A DNA stretch of 64,000 nt from JALYRV01 sp036675475. GTDB taxonomy: Bacteria > Acidobacteriota > Vicinamibacteria > Vicinamibacterales > SCN-69-37. Within the stretch, counting starts at the first letter, position 1. Each line of letters begins with the position of its first letter. The notes beneath the pieces are model-generated. The model worked only from the letters and a program-made list of their open reading frames with translations, searched no databases and was not told the DNA's origin. Shown here in pieces: positions 28,042 to 36,980 of the stretch. Both the position numbers and the translations under genes were made by a program. The DNA is taken from assembly GCA_036675475.1 (NCBI GenBank), contig JAKFEY010000037.1, positions 24,732-88,731 of the forward strand, in the 5' to 3' direction.

Positions 28042-28063
28042 GGGTGAGATGAAAGGGTATCAT
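28035..28063 (+). promoter_or_regulatory. putative purA promoter
   Basis: GTGGCA (28035-28040) and TATCAT (28058-28063) are spaced by 17 bases, 4/6 and 5/6 matches to the sigma-70 boxes. They place the start of transcription some 15 bases before the purA ATG. The -35 lies inside the first codons of hutH on the other strand. Confidence 0.4.
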
Positions 28064-28084
28064 TCTCTGCTGCAGACAATCTCG

Positions 28085-29407
28085 ATGACGACACACACTT
28101 CTTCACCGAATACCGTGGTTCTCGGCGCGCAGTGGGGCGACGAGGGCAAAGGCAAGATCGTCGACCTGCTCACGCCCGGCTTCCAGATCGTGGCGCGATC
28201 GCAGGGCGGCCACAACGCGGGCCACACGGTGTACGTGAAGGGCCAGAAGTTCGTGCTGCACCTCATCCCGTCGGGCATGCTGCACGCCGGCATCACCTGC
28301 GTCATCGGCAACGGCGTCGTCGTCGATCCGCAGGCGCTGTTCAAGGAAGTCGATCAGCTGGCGTCGCTCGGCATCGACACGAGCGGGCGGCTGATCGTGA
28401 GTGACAAGGCGCATCTGATCCTGCCGTATCACCGCGAGCTCGACATCCTGTCGGAAGCGCGCCGCGGCGAGCGCAAGATCGGCACGACGTCGCGCGGCAT
28501 CGGGCCGGCTTACGAAGACAAGATCGGCCGCCGCGGCATCCGCGTGGGCGACCTCGCGGACACGTCGCCCGGTTCGCCGACCGCGGAAGCGGTGCGCGAG
28601 AACGTCGAGGCGCGCAATCGCCTGGTTGGCGACACGCACATGGATCCGAAGGCCGTGCTGGCGGATCTCGAGATCGCGTGGCAGCGTCTGCGGCCGTGGG
28701 TGGCCGACGTGTCGCTGATGCTCACGCGCGCGATTGCGGACGGGAAGCGCGTCATGTTCGAGGGCGCGCAGGGCACGCTGCTCGACATCGATCACGGCAC
28801 GTATCCTTATGTGACCTCGTCGAACGCCACCGTCGGCGGCGTGTGCACGGGCCTTGGCGTCAGCACGAAAGCGATTGGCGCCGTGCTCGGCGTGGCCAAG
28901 TGCTACACCACGCGCGTTGGCGAAGGCCCGCTGCCCACTGAGCTCAATGACGCAATTGGTGATCGCCTGCGCGAGACGGGCCAGGAGTTCGGCGCGTCGA
29001 CAGGCCGCCCGCGCCGCTGCGGCTGGTACGACGCCGTCGCCGTGCGCTACGCCGTGCGCCTGAACGGCCTCGACGCGCTCGCGCTGACGAAGCTCGACGT
29101 CCTCGATGGTCTCGACGAACTGCAGATCTGCACGGCCTATACGGTCAAGGGCGAGCGCATCACGGAAGTGCCGAGCGACGTCGCGCAGCTTGCCGCGTGC
29201 GAGCCGGTGTACGAGTCGTTCCCTGGGTGGAAGGGCAGCACGAAGGGCGTGAAGCGCTACGAAGATCTGCCCGAGGGCGCGCAGAAGTACCTCGCGCGCC
29301 TCGAGGAGCTGACTGGCTGCCCCGCGGCCATCGTCTCCACCGGCTCGGAGCGCGACGAAACGATCATCCGCAAAGACACCGACATCGGCAGGCGGATGGG
29401 ACTTTAA
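28085..29407 (+). CDS. purA: adenylosuccinate synthetase
   Basis: GTP-dependent ligation of IMP and aspartate, first committed step to AMP. 440 residues. The GTP-binding loop is GAQWGDEGKGKIVD (14-27). The downstream hallmarks are GHNAGHTV, GTTSRGIGPAYEDK and EGAQGTLLDIDHGTYP, and the GTP-base region is LTKLDVLDG. A very long frame extends upstream over hutH, but it is an antisense shadow; the start MTTHTSSP gives the normal length. Confidence 0.96.
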   Translation: MTTHTSSPNTVVLGAQWGDEGKGKIVDLLTPGFQIVARSQGGHNAGHTVYVKGQKFVLHLIPSGMLHAGITCVIGNGVVVDPQALFKEVDQLASLGIDTSGRLIVSDKAHLILPYHRELDILSEARRGERKIGTTSRGIGPAYEDKIGRRGIRVGDLADTSPGSPTAEAVRENVEARNRLVGDTHMDPKAVLADLEIAWQRLRPWVADVSLMLTRAIADGKRVMFEGAQGTLLDIDHGTYPYVTSSNATVGGVCTGLGVSTKAIGAVLGVAKCYTTRVGEGPLPTELNDAIGDRLRETGQEFGASTGRPRRCGWYDAVAVRYAVRLNGLDALALTKLDVLDGLDELQICTAYTVKGERITEVPSDVAQLAACEPVYESFPGWKGSTKGVKRYEDLPEGAQKYLARLEELTGCPAAIVSTGSERDETIIRKDTDIGRRMGL

Positions 29408-29454
29408 GCCACAAGCCACAAGCCTTAAGGCTTCCGGCTTGCGGCTTACGGCTT
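29406..29454. repeat. inverted heptamer repeat (AAGCCNN / NNGGCTT)
   Basis: Seven 7-base units: AAGCCAC, AAGCCAC, AAGCCTT, AAGGCTT, CCGGCTT, GCGGCTT, ACGGCTT. The first three are the reverse complement type of the last four, so the element is a large imperfect palindrome centred near 29427. It begins in the purA stop codon and could act as a terminator-like hairpin without a U-run. Confidence 0.7.
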
Positions 29455-29482
29455 GTAGAATGTCGCCTCCCAGGAGGCCGCC

Positions 29483-31861
29483 ATGGAATCGCTCCGCCAG
29501 GACGTCCGGCTCGCCGTCAGACTGCTGCGCAAGCAGCCCGGCTTCTCCCTCCTCGCCATCGCCACGCTTGCGATCGGCATCGGCCTTTCCACCGCGCTCT
29601 TCAGCGTGCTCGACGCGGCCTTCATCAGGCCGCTGCCGTATTACAGCCCCGAGAACCTCGTCGACGTCCACATCGGCATCTCCAGAGGCGGCGACCGGAT
29701 GTCGTACCAGTCGCCATCGCTCGACGACATCCGCGACTGGCAGGCGCACGGCGGCACGTTCACGCATGTCGCGCTGTCGCGCTATGCCTTTACGGATCCG
29801 CTCATCCTCGACGGCGAGCAGCCACTCCGGCTGCTGGCCCAGCGCGTCTCGCGAGCGTTCTTTCCGATGTACGGCGTGACGCCATTTCTCGGCCGCACGT
29901 TCTCGGATGCCGAGTACGAGACGGTCGACCCGTCGGTGGTGCTGCTCGGCCACGATTTCTGGAAGACGCGTTTTGGCGGCGACCGCAACGTCGTCGGCAC
30001 CACCGTGAAATTGAATGAGGAGCCCGTGTCGGTCATCGGCGTGCTGCCTTCATGGTTCTACGCTGAAACCGAAATCTGGCGGCCGTTCGATCTGCGCCGC
30101 GACGCCACGCGCCGCGGCAGCGGCGCCGGTATCGACGCGCGCCTTCGGCCAGGCCTGTCGCTCGAAGCCGCGCAGGCGGAGTTGAACGCCCTGATGACGC
30201 GGGCGTCGCAGGCGCGAGGCGGGCCGGCGGCCACCGTCAGGCTGACGTCGATGTACCAGGCGGCCACGCGAAGCAACGTGAAGACCGCGCGCGTCATCGC
30301 GTACGGGGTCGGGCTCGTGCTGCTGCTGGCCTGCGTCAACGTCGCGGGTCTCCTGCTCGCCCGCGGCGCCGCGCGCCGTCCCGAACTCGCGGTGAGGGCC
30401 TCGATCGGCGCCCGGCGCGGCCGTCTGGTTCGTCAGCTCCTCACCGAGAACCTGGTGCTCGCCGGCACGGGCGCAGCACTCGGCGTGCTGCTCGCGTGGC
30501 TGTCGCTGGATCTGCTGGTCGCCAACGTGCCCATGTCGCTCCCCGACAACGCACCCGTGGACATCAACGTCAAGGTGCTCGCGTTCGCGGTGGCGATGGC
30601 GCTGGTGACCACCGCACTCTTCGGGTTGTTCCCGGCCTGGCGCATGTCGCGCGTGACGGCGGGCGACGTGCTGGCGCGCGCCGGCCGCGGCCAGGGCTCG
30701 GCGTTGACCCACCGCACGGGGAAGCTCCTGATCGCGTGCGAAATTGCCCTCGCGCTCGTGCTGCTGGCCGGCGCCGGCCTGATGATCCGCAGCTTCACCA
30801 AGGTCATGGAGGTCAATCTCGGCTTCGATCCGCATGGCGTGATTGCCATGGAGGTGTCGCCCGCGACACCCGGGCGCGCCGCGCACGCGGCCTACTATCC
30901 GGAGCTGATCGAATATCTCCGTGCGCGTCCTGGCGTGGCGGCCGTCGGCGCGGTGGACTACGCGCCGCTCGTCAGCGGCTCGCGCTTCACGAGCGCCGTC
31001 GTTCCTGGAAAGGAACCCGCCGGCGTCGGCGTGCGGCAATACATGGGCGACTTCTTTGCCGCGCTTGGCGTGACGCTGACTGACGGCCGGTTCCCCACGG
31101 ACGCTGACCGCGCACGCGCCGTTCCTCTCGTCGTGCTCAACGAGAGCGCGCGGAAGGAGTTCTTCGGCGGGGAGCGCGCCGTGGGCCAGCAGATCAGAAT
31201 CGGCCGGGGGCCGGCCGTGTACGAGATTGCGGGTGTGATCGAAGACCTGCGGCATTCCGGCCCCCTTTCGACGCCCGAGCCGGAGCTCTGGTATCCATTC
31301 GATCCCAACGAGGAGCGCGGGGCGGAACTGGTGGTCGTCGTGAAGCCGTCCGCCGCCGGCGGTATCTCGCCGGCCGACGTCAGGCAGGCCGCGTTCGCGA
31401 CGGGCCGGCGCGTGATTGTCGACGAGGTTGCGCGGGGCACGACGTGGCTCACCGAGGATGTCCGCACGCCGCGGCGCCGCACGGTGCTGTTCGGACTGCT
31501 TGGCGCATTCGGCTTTCTCCTCGCGCTGGTCGGCGTCTTCGGCATGACGGCCTACGCCGTCGCGCGCCGCACCCGCGAAATCGGCGTGCGCATGGCGTTT
31601 GGCGCGACGCCCGGCAATGTCGTGCGCGCCGAAGTGCGCGCGTCCGTCTGGCCCGTCGTGCTCGGCGTCGCGGCGGGCCTCATCGGCTCGTGGTGGGCCA
31701 CCCAGGTGATTCAGACCTTCCTGTTCGAGACCGAGCCGCGCGACCTGACGACGTTCGCCATCGTCGCCGCGCTCTTGTCGGTGGCCGCGATCGTCGCCGC
31801 CTGGATTCCGGCGCGTCGCGCGGCACGCGTCGACCCGATCGTCGCGCTCAGAGCGGAGTAG
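29483..31861 (+). CDS. ADOP-type MacB-like ABC transporter permease
   Basis: 792 residues with a duplicated layout. An N-terminal basic segment and first membrane helix (FSLLAIATLAIGIGLSTALF) are followed by a MacB-type periplasmic domain and an FtsX block (VLLLACVNVAGLLLARGAARRPELAVRASIGARRGRLVRQLL region). A second periplasmic domain and FtsX block follow, ending in IPARRAARVDPIVALRAE. This is the acidobacterial duplicated orphan permease family, which lacks an adjacent ATPase gene. The expected neighbouring PadR regulator is also absent. Substrate unknown. Confidence 0.92.
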   Translation: MESLRQDVRLAVRLLRKQPGFSLLAIATLAIGIGLSTALFSVLDAAFIRPLPYYSPENLVDVHIGISRGGDRMSYQSPSLDDIRDWQAHGGTFTHVALSRYAFTDPLILDGEQPLRLLAQRVSRAFFPMYGVTPFLGRTFSDAEYETVDPSVVLLGHDFWKTRFGGDRNVVGTTVKLNEEPVSVIGVLPSWFYAETEIWRPFDLRRDATRRGSGAGIDARLRPGLSLEAAQAELNALMTRASQARGGPAATVRLTSMYQAATRSNVKTARVIAYGVGLVLLLACVNVAGLLLARGAARRPELAVRASIGARRGRLVRQLLTENLVLAGTGAALGVLLAWLSLDLLVANVPMSLPDNAPVDINVKVLAFAVAMALVTTALFGLFPAWRMSRVTAGDVLARAGRGQGSALTHRTGKLLIACEIALALVLLAGAGLMIRSFTKVMEVNLGFDPHGVIAMEVSPATPGRAAHAAYYPELIEYLRARPGVAAVGAVDYAPLVSGSRFTSAVVPGKEPAGVGVRQYMGDFFAALGVTLTDGRFPTDADRARAVPLVVLNESARKEFFGGERAVGQQIRIGRGPAVYEIAGVIEDLRHSGPLSTPEPELWYPFDPNEERGAELVVVVKPSAAGGISPADVRQAAFATGRRVIVDEVARGTTWLTEDVRTPRRRTVLFGLLGAFGFLLALVGVFGMTAYAVARRTREIGVRMAFGATPGNVVRAEVRASVWPVVLGVAAGLIGSWWATQVIQTFLFETEPRDLTTFAIVAALLSVAAIVAAWIPARRAARVDPIVALRAE

Positions 31862-31902
31862 GAGAGCAGGCCGGAGTCTTCGCGCCGGGCGGCGTGTGCT
31901 AT

Positions 31903-31935
31903 CCTCCGCGCGGGTTCGTAACTACAGCGCGGAGG
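31903..31935 (+). promoter_or_regulatory. hairpin overlapping -10-like element and ribosome-binding site of the sdh operon
   Basis: A 9-bp perfect stem pairs 31903-31911 with 31927-31935, and the second arm carries the GGAGG of the anchor-subunit gene. The first arm overlaps an extended -10-like TGCTATCCT (31897-31905). If that is the real promoter, the left arm would not be transcribed and the palindrome would be a DNA-level operator instead. Confidence 0.4.
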
Positions 31936-31942
31936 CGGATGA

Positions 31943-32743
31943 ATGCGGGTAATTCCCGTTACCGCCGTACACCAGCGAGGCTTCGGCGAGACCTATCGCC
32001 GCGACACCTGGTGGACGGCCCCGGTCTTTGTCTTCATCGTTCTCGGGTCCTTCATCGTGTATGCCACGTGGGCGGCGTTCCAGAACGCGCATTACACCTA
32101 CGGCCCGTATCTGTCGCCGTTCTATTCGCCGGAGCTGTTTGGCGATTCGCAGCACGCGTGGTTTGGGCCGAAGCCGGATTTCTGGCCGGCCCTGCTGCCG
32201 TTCTCGCCCGCCCTGCTCATTCTGCCGTTCCCCGGCCTCTTCCGCGTCACCTGCTACTACTACCGCGGCGCGTACTACAAAGGTATGTGGGCCGATCCGC
32301 CGAACTGCGCCGTCGGCGAGCCGCGCAAATCGTACTGGGGCGAGCAGTGGTTTCCGCTCATCCTGCAGAACGTCCACCGCTACTTCCTCTATTTCGCGCT
32401 GCTGTTCCTCGTCTTCCTCACCTATGACGTCTGGCTCGCGCTGTGGTGGGACGATGGCGCGGGCGGAAAGGTGTTTGGCGCCGGCGTAGGCACGCTGCTG
32501 CTGGCCGTCAACGTGGTGCTGCTCGCGTTGTACACGCTCGGCTGCCATTCGTTGCGGCACCTGATCGGCGGGCGGAAGGACGAGGTCTCGAAGAGCGCGT
32601 TGAGCGGCTGCTACAACTGCGTGAGCGGCCTCAACCGGCGGCACCAGCGGTTTGCGTGGGCAAGCCTCTTTTCGGTGGCCTTCTCGGATCTGTATGTGCG
32701 GCTCTGCTCGATGGGGATCCTCACCGACTGGAGGATCTTCTGA
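31943..32743 (+). CDS. succinate dehydrogenase membrane anchor (actinobacterial Sdh1-like)
   Basis: 266-residue membrane protein with about five hydrophobic helices (for example FVFIVLGSFIVYATWAAF and FLYFALLFLVFLTYDVWLAL). Conserved-looking histidines in NVHRYFLYF and GCHSLRHLIGG are candidate heme ligands. It does not resemble classical SdhC/SdhD pairs. A single anchor encoded before the flavoprotein and iron-sulfur genes matches the arrangement of the mycobacterial Rv0249c-Rv0247c enzyme. Its stop overlaps the flavoprotein start (TGATG), and context makes the role fairly secure. Confidence 0.8.
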   Translation: MRVIPVTAVHQRGFGETYRRDTWWTAPVFVFIVLGSFIVYATWAAFQNAHYTYGPYLSPFYSPELFGDSQHAWFGPKPDFWPALLPFSPALLILPFPGLFRVTCYYYRGAYYKGMWADPPNCAVGEPRKSYWGEQWFPLILQNVHRYFLYFALLFLVFLTYDVWLALWWDDGAGGKVFGAGVGTLLLAVNVVLLALYTLGCHSLRHLIGGRKDEVSKSALSGCYNCVSGLNRRHQRFAWASLFSVAFSDLYVRLCSMGILTDWRIF

Positions 32744-34557
32744 TGGCGGTGCACGCCACGCACAACTACGACGTGCTCGTCATCGGCGCCGGCGGCGCCG
32801 GCCTGCGCGCGGCCATCGAAGCGGCCAACGCGGGCGTGTCCGTTGGCTTGATCTGCAAGTCGCTGCTCGGCAAGGCGCACACGGTGATGGCTGAAGGCGG
32901 CATGGCCGCGGCCCTCGGCAACGTGGACGACCGCGACAACTGGAAGGTGCACTTCTCCGACACGATGCGCGGCGGCCAGTACGTCAACAACTGGCGCATG
33001 GCGGAGTTGCACGCGAAGGAAGCGCCCGATCGCGTCCGCGAGCTCGAAGCGTGGGGCGCGGTCTTCGATCGCACGCCCGACGGCAAGATCCTGCAGCGCA
33101 ACTTCGGTGGCCATCGCTATCCGCGCCTCGCGCACGTCGGCGATCGCACCGGCCTCGAGCTGATTCGCACGCTTCAGGATCACACCATCTATCTCGGCGT
33201 CACCGTGCACATGGAATTCACGGTCGTCACCCTGCTGATGGATGGCGGGCGGTGCGCGGGCGCGCTGGCGTACGACCGCGAGCGCGGCCGGTTTCATGTG
33301 TTCGCGGCCAAGGCCGTGATCCTGGCGACTGGCGGAGTCGGCCGCGCGTTTTCGATCACGAGCAACAGCTGGGAAGGCACCGGCGACGGCCACGCGCTGG
33401 CGTATCGCGCCGGCGCCGAGCTGATCGACATGGAGTTCGTCCAGTTCCATCCCACCGGCATGGTGTGGCCGCCGAGCGTGAAGGGCATTCTCGTCACCGA
33501 AGGTGTGCGCGGCGAAGGCGGCATCCTCAAGAACAGCGAAGGCCGCCGCTTCATGTTCGACGACATCCCTGAGAACTACCGCTCGCAGACGGCGAGCGAC
33601 CCCGAAGAGGGCTGGCGCTACACGCAGGGCGACAAGAGCGCGCGGCGTCCGCCGGAGCTGCTCACGCGCGATCACGTCGCGCGCTGCATCAACCGCGAGG
33701 TCAAGGCGGGCCGCGGGTCTCCACACGGCGGCGTCTATCTCGACATCGCGTGGATCAAGGAAAAGCTGTCGGACGCCGAGGCGCACATCAAGCGCAAGCT
33801 GCCCTCGATGTATCACCAGTTCAAGGAGCTGGCCGACCTTGACATCACGAAGACGCCGATGGAAGTGGGGCCGACGACGCACTACATCATGGGCGGGATC
33901 CGGGTGGACGCCGACTCGCAGATGTCGACGATTCCGGCGCTGTTCGCGGCGGGCGAGTGCGCGTCAGGCATCAACGGCGCCAACCGTCTCGGCGGCAACT
34001 CGCTGTCGGACCTGATCGTCTTCGGCAAGCGCGCCGGCGAGCACGCAGCCGCGTTCGCGCGCGCAAACGCCGCGCCGGCCGTCGACGATGGGCAAGTCGC
34101 GCGCGCCATCACCGAAGCGCTCGCGCCGTTCGAGCGCGGCACGGCCGGCGAAAATCCCTATACCGTGCAGCACGACCTGCAGCAGACGATGCAAAGCCTG
34201 GTGGGCATCGTGCGGCAGGAGGACGAGATGCGGGAGGCGGTCGAGCGCATCGCGGCGTTCCGCGCGCGCGCGGCCAACGCCGGCGTCGGCGGCCATCGCG
34301 AATATCACGGCGGCTGGCACACGGCGCTCGACCTGCAGAACCTGCTCGACGTGTCGGAGGCCATCGCGAAATCGGCCATCGAGCGCAAGGAAAGCCGCGG
34401 CGGGCACTTCCGCGAGGACTATCCCGACAAGGCGGCGGACTTCGGCAAGGTCAACGTGGCGGTGCGGCGCGGCGCCGACGGCACGGCGCAGGTCACGCGG
34501 GTGCCGATTCCCGAGATGCCCGCCGAGCTCAAGCACGTCATCGAGGAGATGGGCTGA
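32743..34557 (+). CDS. sdhA: succinate dehydrogenase flavoprotein subunit
   Basis: 604 residues. The FAD-binding motif is GAGGAG (15-20), and the probable covalent-FAD histidine H46 lies in GKAHTVMAEGGMAAAL. The dicarboxylate-binding regions are QFHPTGM and RGEGGILKNSEGRRFM, and the capping segment INGANRLGGNSL is present. It oxidises succinate to fumarate in the TCA cycle, passing electrons to the iron-sulfur subunit. The upstream frame extension into the anchor gene is rejected because the ATG overlaps the anchor stop. Confidence 0.95.
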   Translation: MAVHATHNYDVLVIGAGGAGLRAAIEAANAGVSVGLICKSLLGKAHTVMAEGGMAAALGNVDDRDNWKVHFSDTMRGGQYVNNWRMAELHAKEAPDRVRELEAWGAVFDRTPDGKILQRNFGGHRYPRLAHVGDRTGLELIRTLQDHTIYLGVTVHMEFTVVTLLMDGGRCAGALAYDRERGRFHVFAAKAVILATGGVGRAFSITSNSWEGTGDGHALAYRAGAELIDMEFVQFHPTGMVWPPSVKGILVTEGVRGEGGILKNSEGRRFMFDDIPENYRSQTASDPEEGWRYTQGDKSARRPPELLTRDHVARCINREVKAGRGSPHGGVYLDIAWIKEKLSDAEAHIKRKLPSMYHQFKELADLDITKTPMEVGPTTHYIMGGIRVDADSQMSTIPALFAAGECASGINGANRLGGNSLSDLIVFGKRAGEHAAAFARANAAPAVDDGQVARAITEALAPFERGTAGENPYTVQHDLQQTMQSLVGIVRQEDEMREAVERIAAFRARAANAGVGGHREYHGGWHTALDLQNLLDVSEAIAKSAIERKESRGGHFREDYPDKAADFGKVNVAVRRGADGTAQVTRVPIPEMPAELKHVIEEMG

Positions 34558-35345
34558 TGGCCAAGGCGACCTTCCGGATCTGGAGAACGTCCGACTCGGC
34601 CACGGCGCACGGCCAGGCCCCCGCCACCGACGTCGCGCCCGAGGGCGGCGCCTTCCAGGACTACGCCGCCGATGTGTCGGAAGGCATGGTGGTGCTCGAC
34701 GCGGTGCATCAGATTCAGGCGTCGCAGGCGCCCGATCTTGCCGTGCGATGGAACTGCAAGGCCGGCAAGTGCGGCTCGTGTTCGGCGGAGATCAACGGCA
34801 TGCCGCGCCTGATGTGCATGACGCGCCTGAGCGACCTGAATCTCGACGAGCCCGTGACCGTCGAGCCGATGCGCGCCTTCACGCCGATTCGCGATCTCGT
34901 GACGGACGTGAAGTGGAACTATGCGGTCAAGACGCAGATTCAGAAGTTCACGCCGCGCAAACCCGACGCGCCCGACGGCACCTGGCGCATGGCGCAGGCC
35001 GACGTCGATCGCGTGCAGGAGTTCCGCAAGTGCATCGAGTGCTTCCTGTGCCAGGACGTGTGTCACGTGCTGCGCGACCATCACAAGCACGAGGAGTTCA
35101 TCGGGCCGCGCTTCTTCGTCTACAGCGCCGCGCTCGAAATGCACCCGCTCGACACGGCCGACCGCGTGCCCGATCTCAAGAAGGACCAGGGCATCGGCTA
35201 CTGCAACATCACGAAGTGCTGTACGAAGGTCTGTCCCGAGCACATCACGATTACCGACAACGCGATCATCCCCCTCAAGGAGCGCGTCGTCGATCGGTTC
35301 TATGATCCGGTGACGCGCCTGCTGCGGGTGATCAGCGGGCGGTGA
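34557..35345 (+). CDS. sdhB: succinate dehydrogenase iron-sulfur subunit
   Basis: 262 residues. The N-terminal [2Fe-2S] ferredoxin domain has CKAGKCGSC and a distal Cys in PRLMC. The C-terminal domain holds two further cluster motifs, CIECFLCQDVC and CNITKCCTKVCPE. It transfers electrons from SdhA to quinone at the anchor. The start overlaps the sdhA stop (TGATG), forming an anchor-A-B operon. Confidence 0.94.
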   Translation: MAKATFRIWRTSDSATAHGQAPATDVAPEGGAFQDYAADVSEGMVVLDAVHQIQASQAPDLAVRWNCKAGKCGSCSAEINGMPRLMCMTRLSDLNLDEPVTVEPMRAFTPIRDLVTDVKWNYAVKTQIQKFTPRKPDAPDGTWRMAQADVDRVQEFRKCIECFLCQDVCHVLRDHHKHEEFIGPRFFVYSAALEMHPLDTADRVPDLKKDQGIGYCNITKCCTKVCPEHITITDNAIIPLKERVVDRFYDPVTRLLRVISGR

Positions 35346-35456
35346 GGCGCCTGGCTGCGATGGCGCTGGAAGATGCCGGCGTCGCAGAAGAACATCGAAC
35401 GTCGCGCCTGCGCGTCGAGGCGCCACCCTGCGATGGTCGCCGCTTCAGAGCGCAGC

Positions 35457-35590
35457 GGCGAGGTCCGGTGTTTCGGCGTCGCGGCGTTAAAAGGACGTCG
35501 GAGAGACCCGGCGCATCATCAAGCGCCTGGCTCGACTCGCCTCGCCGCGACGACGAAATACCGGACCTCGCCGTGAGCATCACGCGGCGG
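35457..35590 (+). repeat. structured dispersed element, copy 1
   Basis: A long stem pairs 35457-35475 with 35554-35572 (19 bp, one G-U), then after a G/A mismatch 35477-35486 pairs with 35543-35552 (10 bp). The apex holds blocks shared with copy 2 at 48.7 kb: GTTAAAA(R)GACG, CGGAG(M)GACC and CGACTCGCCTCG. The shared sequence continues after the stem (GCC..GAGCATCA). It lies in the 259-base gap after sdhB and just before the next ribosome-binding site. Whether it is an RNA, a REP or a MITE cannot be decided from two copies. Confidence 0.6.
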
Positions 35591-35604
35591 AGGAGGAAGT
35601 GCCA

Positions 35605-36117
35605 ATGGTTGACCTGAAGAGACTGTCGCCCACCGCGATCCCGGCGGCGCTGCAGAAGGCGGAGCGGTATCGGCTGCTCAACGAGCCGGAGCAGGCGGAG
35701 AGCATCTGCGAGGATGTGCTGACCATCGATCCGGAGAACGCCGAAGCGAAGGCGATGCTGATCCTGGCGCTCTCCGACCAGCTGGCCGACGGATCGCCCG
35801 ATCGCGGCGAGGCGCTGGCGCGGGCGCAGGCGCTGGCGGCGAGCGTGGCGTCGGAATATCACCGCGCGTATTTCCGCGGCCTGATCGCCGAGCGGCGCGC
35901 GCGCGCGCTGCTTGCGCGGGGCGGCGCGGGATCACGCGCGGCGGCGGGCGAGTGGCTGCGCGAGGCGATGCAGCGGTTCGCCGAGGCCGAGCCGCAGCGG
36001 CCGGCGGATGATGACTCGTCGATTCTGCGCTGGAACGCGTGCCAGCGCCTGCTCGACAGGCACAAGGAGTTGGCTGAGACTGGACATGACAGGGTAGATC
36101 CGGTCATGTCTGAGTAG
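35605..36117 (+). CDS. TPR-like helical protein, unknown function
   Basis: About 170 residues, all-helical. It has a tetratricopeptide-like repeat near the N-terminus (AERYRLLNEPEQAESICEDVLTIDP with AEAKAMLILAL) and further helices rich in Ala/Arg/Glu. The ATG chosen has a GGAGGAGG eight bases upstream; a GTG two codons earlier is possible. The last codons lie within an inverted repeat (GACATGAC/GTCATGTC, 36082-36112), so the C-terminus may be shaped by a terminator-like hairpin. Probably a scaffold or interaction protein. Confidence 0.7.
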   Translation: MVDLKRLSPTAIPAALQKAERYRLLNEPEQAESICEDVLTIDPENAEAKAMLILALSDQLADGSPDRGEALARAQALAASVASEYHRAYFRGLIAERRARALLARGGAGSRAAAGEWLREAMQRFAEAEPQRPADDDSSILRWNACQRLLDRHKELAETGHDRVDPVMSE

Positions 36118-36150
36118 TTCAGAGTTGGTGAGTTGAGAATTAAGAATTGC
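36116..36150. repeat. degenerate heptamer tandem repeat between convergent genes
   Basis: Read on the minus strand: AATTCTT, AATTCTC, AACTCAC, (C) AACTCTG, AACTACT. It shares a 24-base identical core (36118-36141) with the repeat at 23.0 kb, in the opposite orientation. Like that copy it spans both stop codons of a convergent gene pair. Confidence 0.7.
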
Positions 36151-36934
36151 TGTCGCGGCTGTTGCGCTGGGCGTAGCCGGCGATTCTCGGGTCGGACTCG
36201 TTGAACTCGAGGCCGGCGCGATAGCGCGGGCCGCCGCTGCCTTTGGGCAGCTCGAACGACGCCCACGCCACCGTGGCGCGCAGGCGCGCGTCGGGCTCGA
36301 GCGGCAGCGAGATGCGCACCTTCTGATTGGGCCGCAGCGCGCTGACCGACACCACGTGCGCGCCGCCTTCCGACAGGTCCACCACCGTCGCGTCCTTGCC
36401 GTCGATCTGCGCCACGATGCCGTCGCGCATGCGGTAGCGCGGATGCCGCCGCGTGCCGCGCCAGTCGATGTGCGCCACGGGCGTCGCCGTCGCGGCCGCC
36501 GCTGATGAGGTCGCCGCAGGCGAAGCCGCCGGCGCCGTCTGCGGAGCCGGGACGGGCGGTGGAGCAGCCGGAGCAGCGGCCGGAGGCGCCACCGCCACCG
36601 AACCGCTCGAACCACTCGACCCCCCCGAACCATTCGAACCTGCCTCCGGCTTGACGATCACCCGCGAGTAATCCCCCGTGTGCGACAGCACGCGGATCTC
36701 GGCGTTCGAACAGCCGGGGTCGGCCTTGATGCGGTTGATGAGGGCGGCGCCGCGCGGCGTGGCGGCGAAGAAACGCTCGAGCACGACCAGCGGCGGGCGG
36801 TTCAGCGTGATCGCTTCGAGCGCTTCGAGCGGCTGCGCGTCGGAGAAGCGCAGCGTATGGCCCGACACGGCGGCGCGCTGTTCGAGCGCCGGAAGCAGAT
36901 CACTGGATGCTATGAGAACCGCTGCGGGGGGCAC
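36140..36934 (-). CDS. PilZ-domain protein with receiver-like N-terminus
   Basis: 264 residues in three parts. A receiver-like alpha/beta domain comes first (about 1-95) but lacks an evident phospho-acceptor. Next is a Gly/Ser then Pro/Ala linker (about 97-155). A PilZ domain (about 158-255) closes the protein, with the c-di-GMP motifs RRHPRYR and DLSEGGAHV (D/NxSxxG). It probably links cyclic-di-GMP to motility, polysaccharide or development outputs; the target is unknown. The Gly/Ser linker is encoded by a 9-base tandem repeat. Confidence 0.85.
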   Translation of the reverse strand: MPPAAVLIASSDLLPALEQRAAVSGHTLRFSDAQPLEALEAITLNRPPLVVLERFFAATPRGAALINRIKADPGCSNAEIRVLSHTGDYSRVIVKPEAGSNGSGGSSGSSGSVAVAPPAAAPAAPPPVPAPQTAPAASPAATSSAAAATATPVAHIDWRGTRRHPRYRMRDGIVAQIDGKDATVVDLSEGGAHVVSVSALRPNQKVRISLPLEPDARLRATVAWASFELPKGSGGPRYRAGLEFNESDPRIAGYAQRNSRDSNS

Positions 36935-36980
36935 AGCCTCTAAGTTTACACGCCGCAGGCCCGTAGCCGGGCCGCGCGCG

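Noticed and set aside
26819..28084. Long upstream extension of the purA frame
   Set aside because: Antisense to hutH; PurA reaches normal length from 28085.
35346..35604. Short peptides encoded across structured element copy 1, similar to those across copy 2
   Set aside because: The similarity of translated peptides follows from DNA-level conservation of the element; there is no ribosome-binding site and stems explain the conservation.
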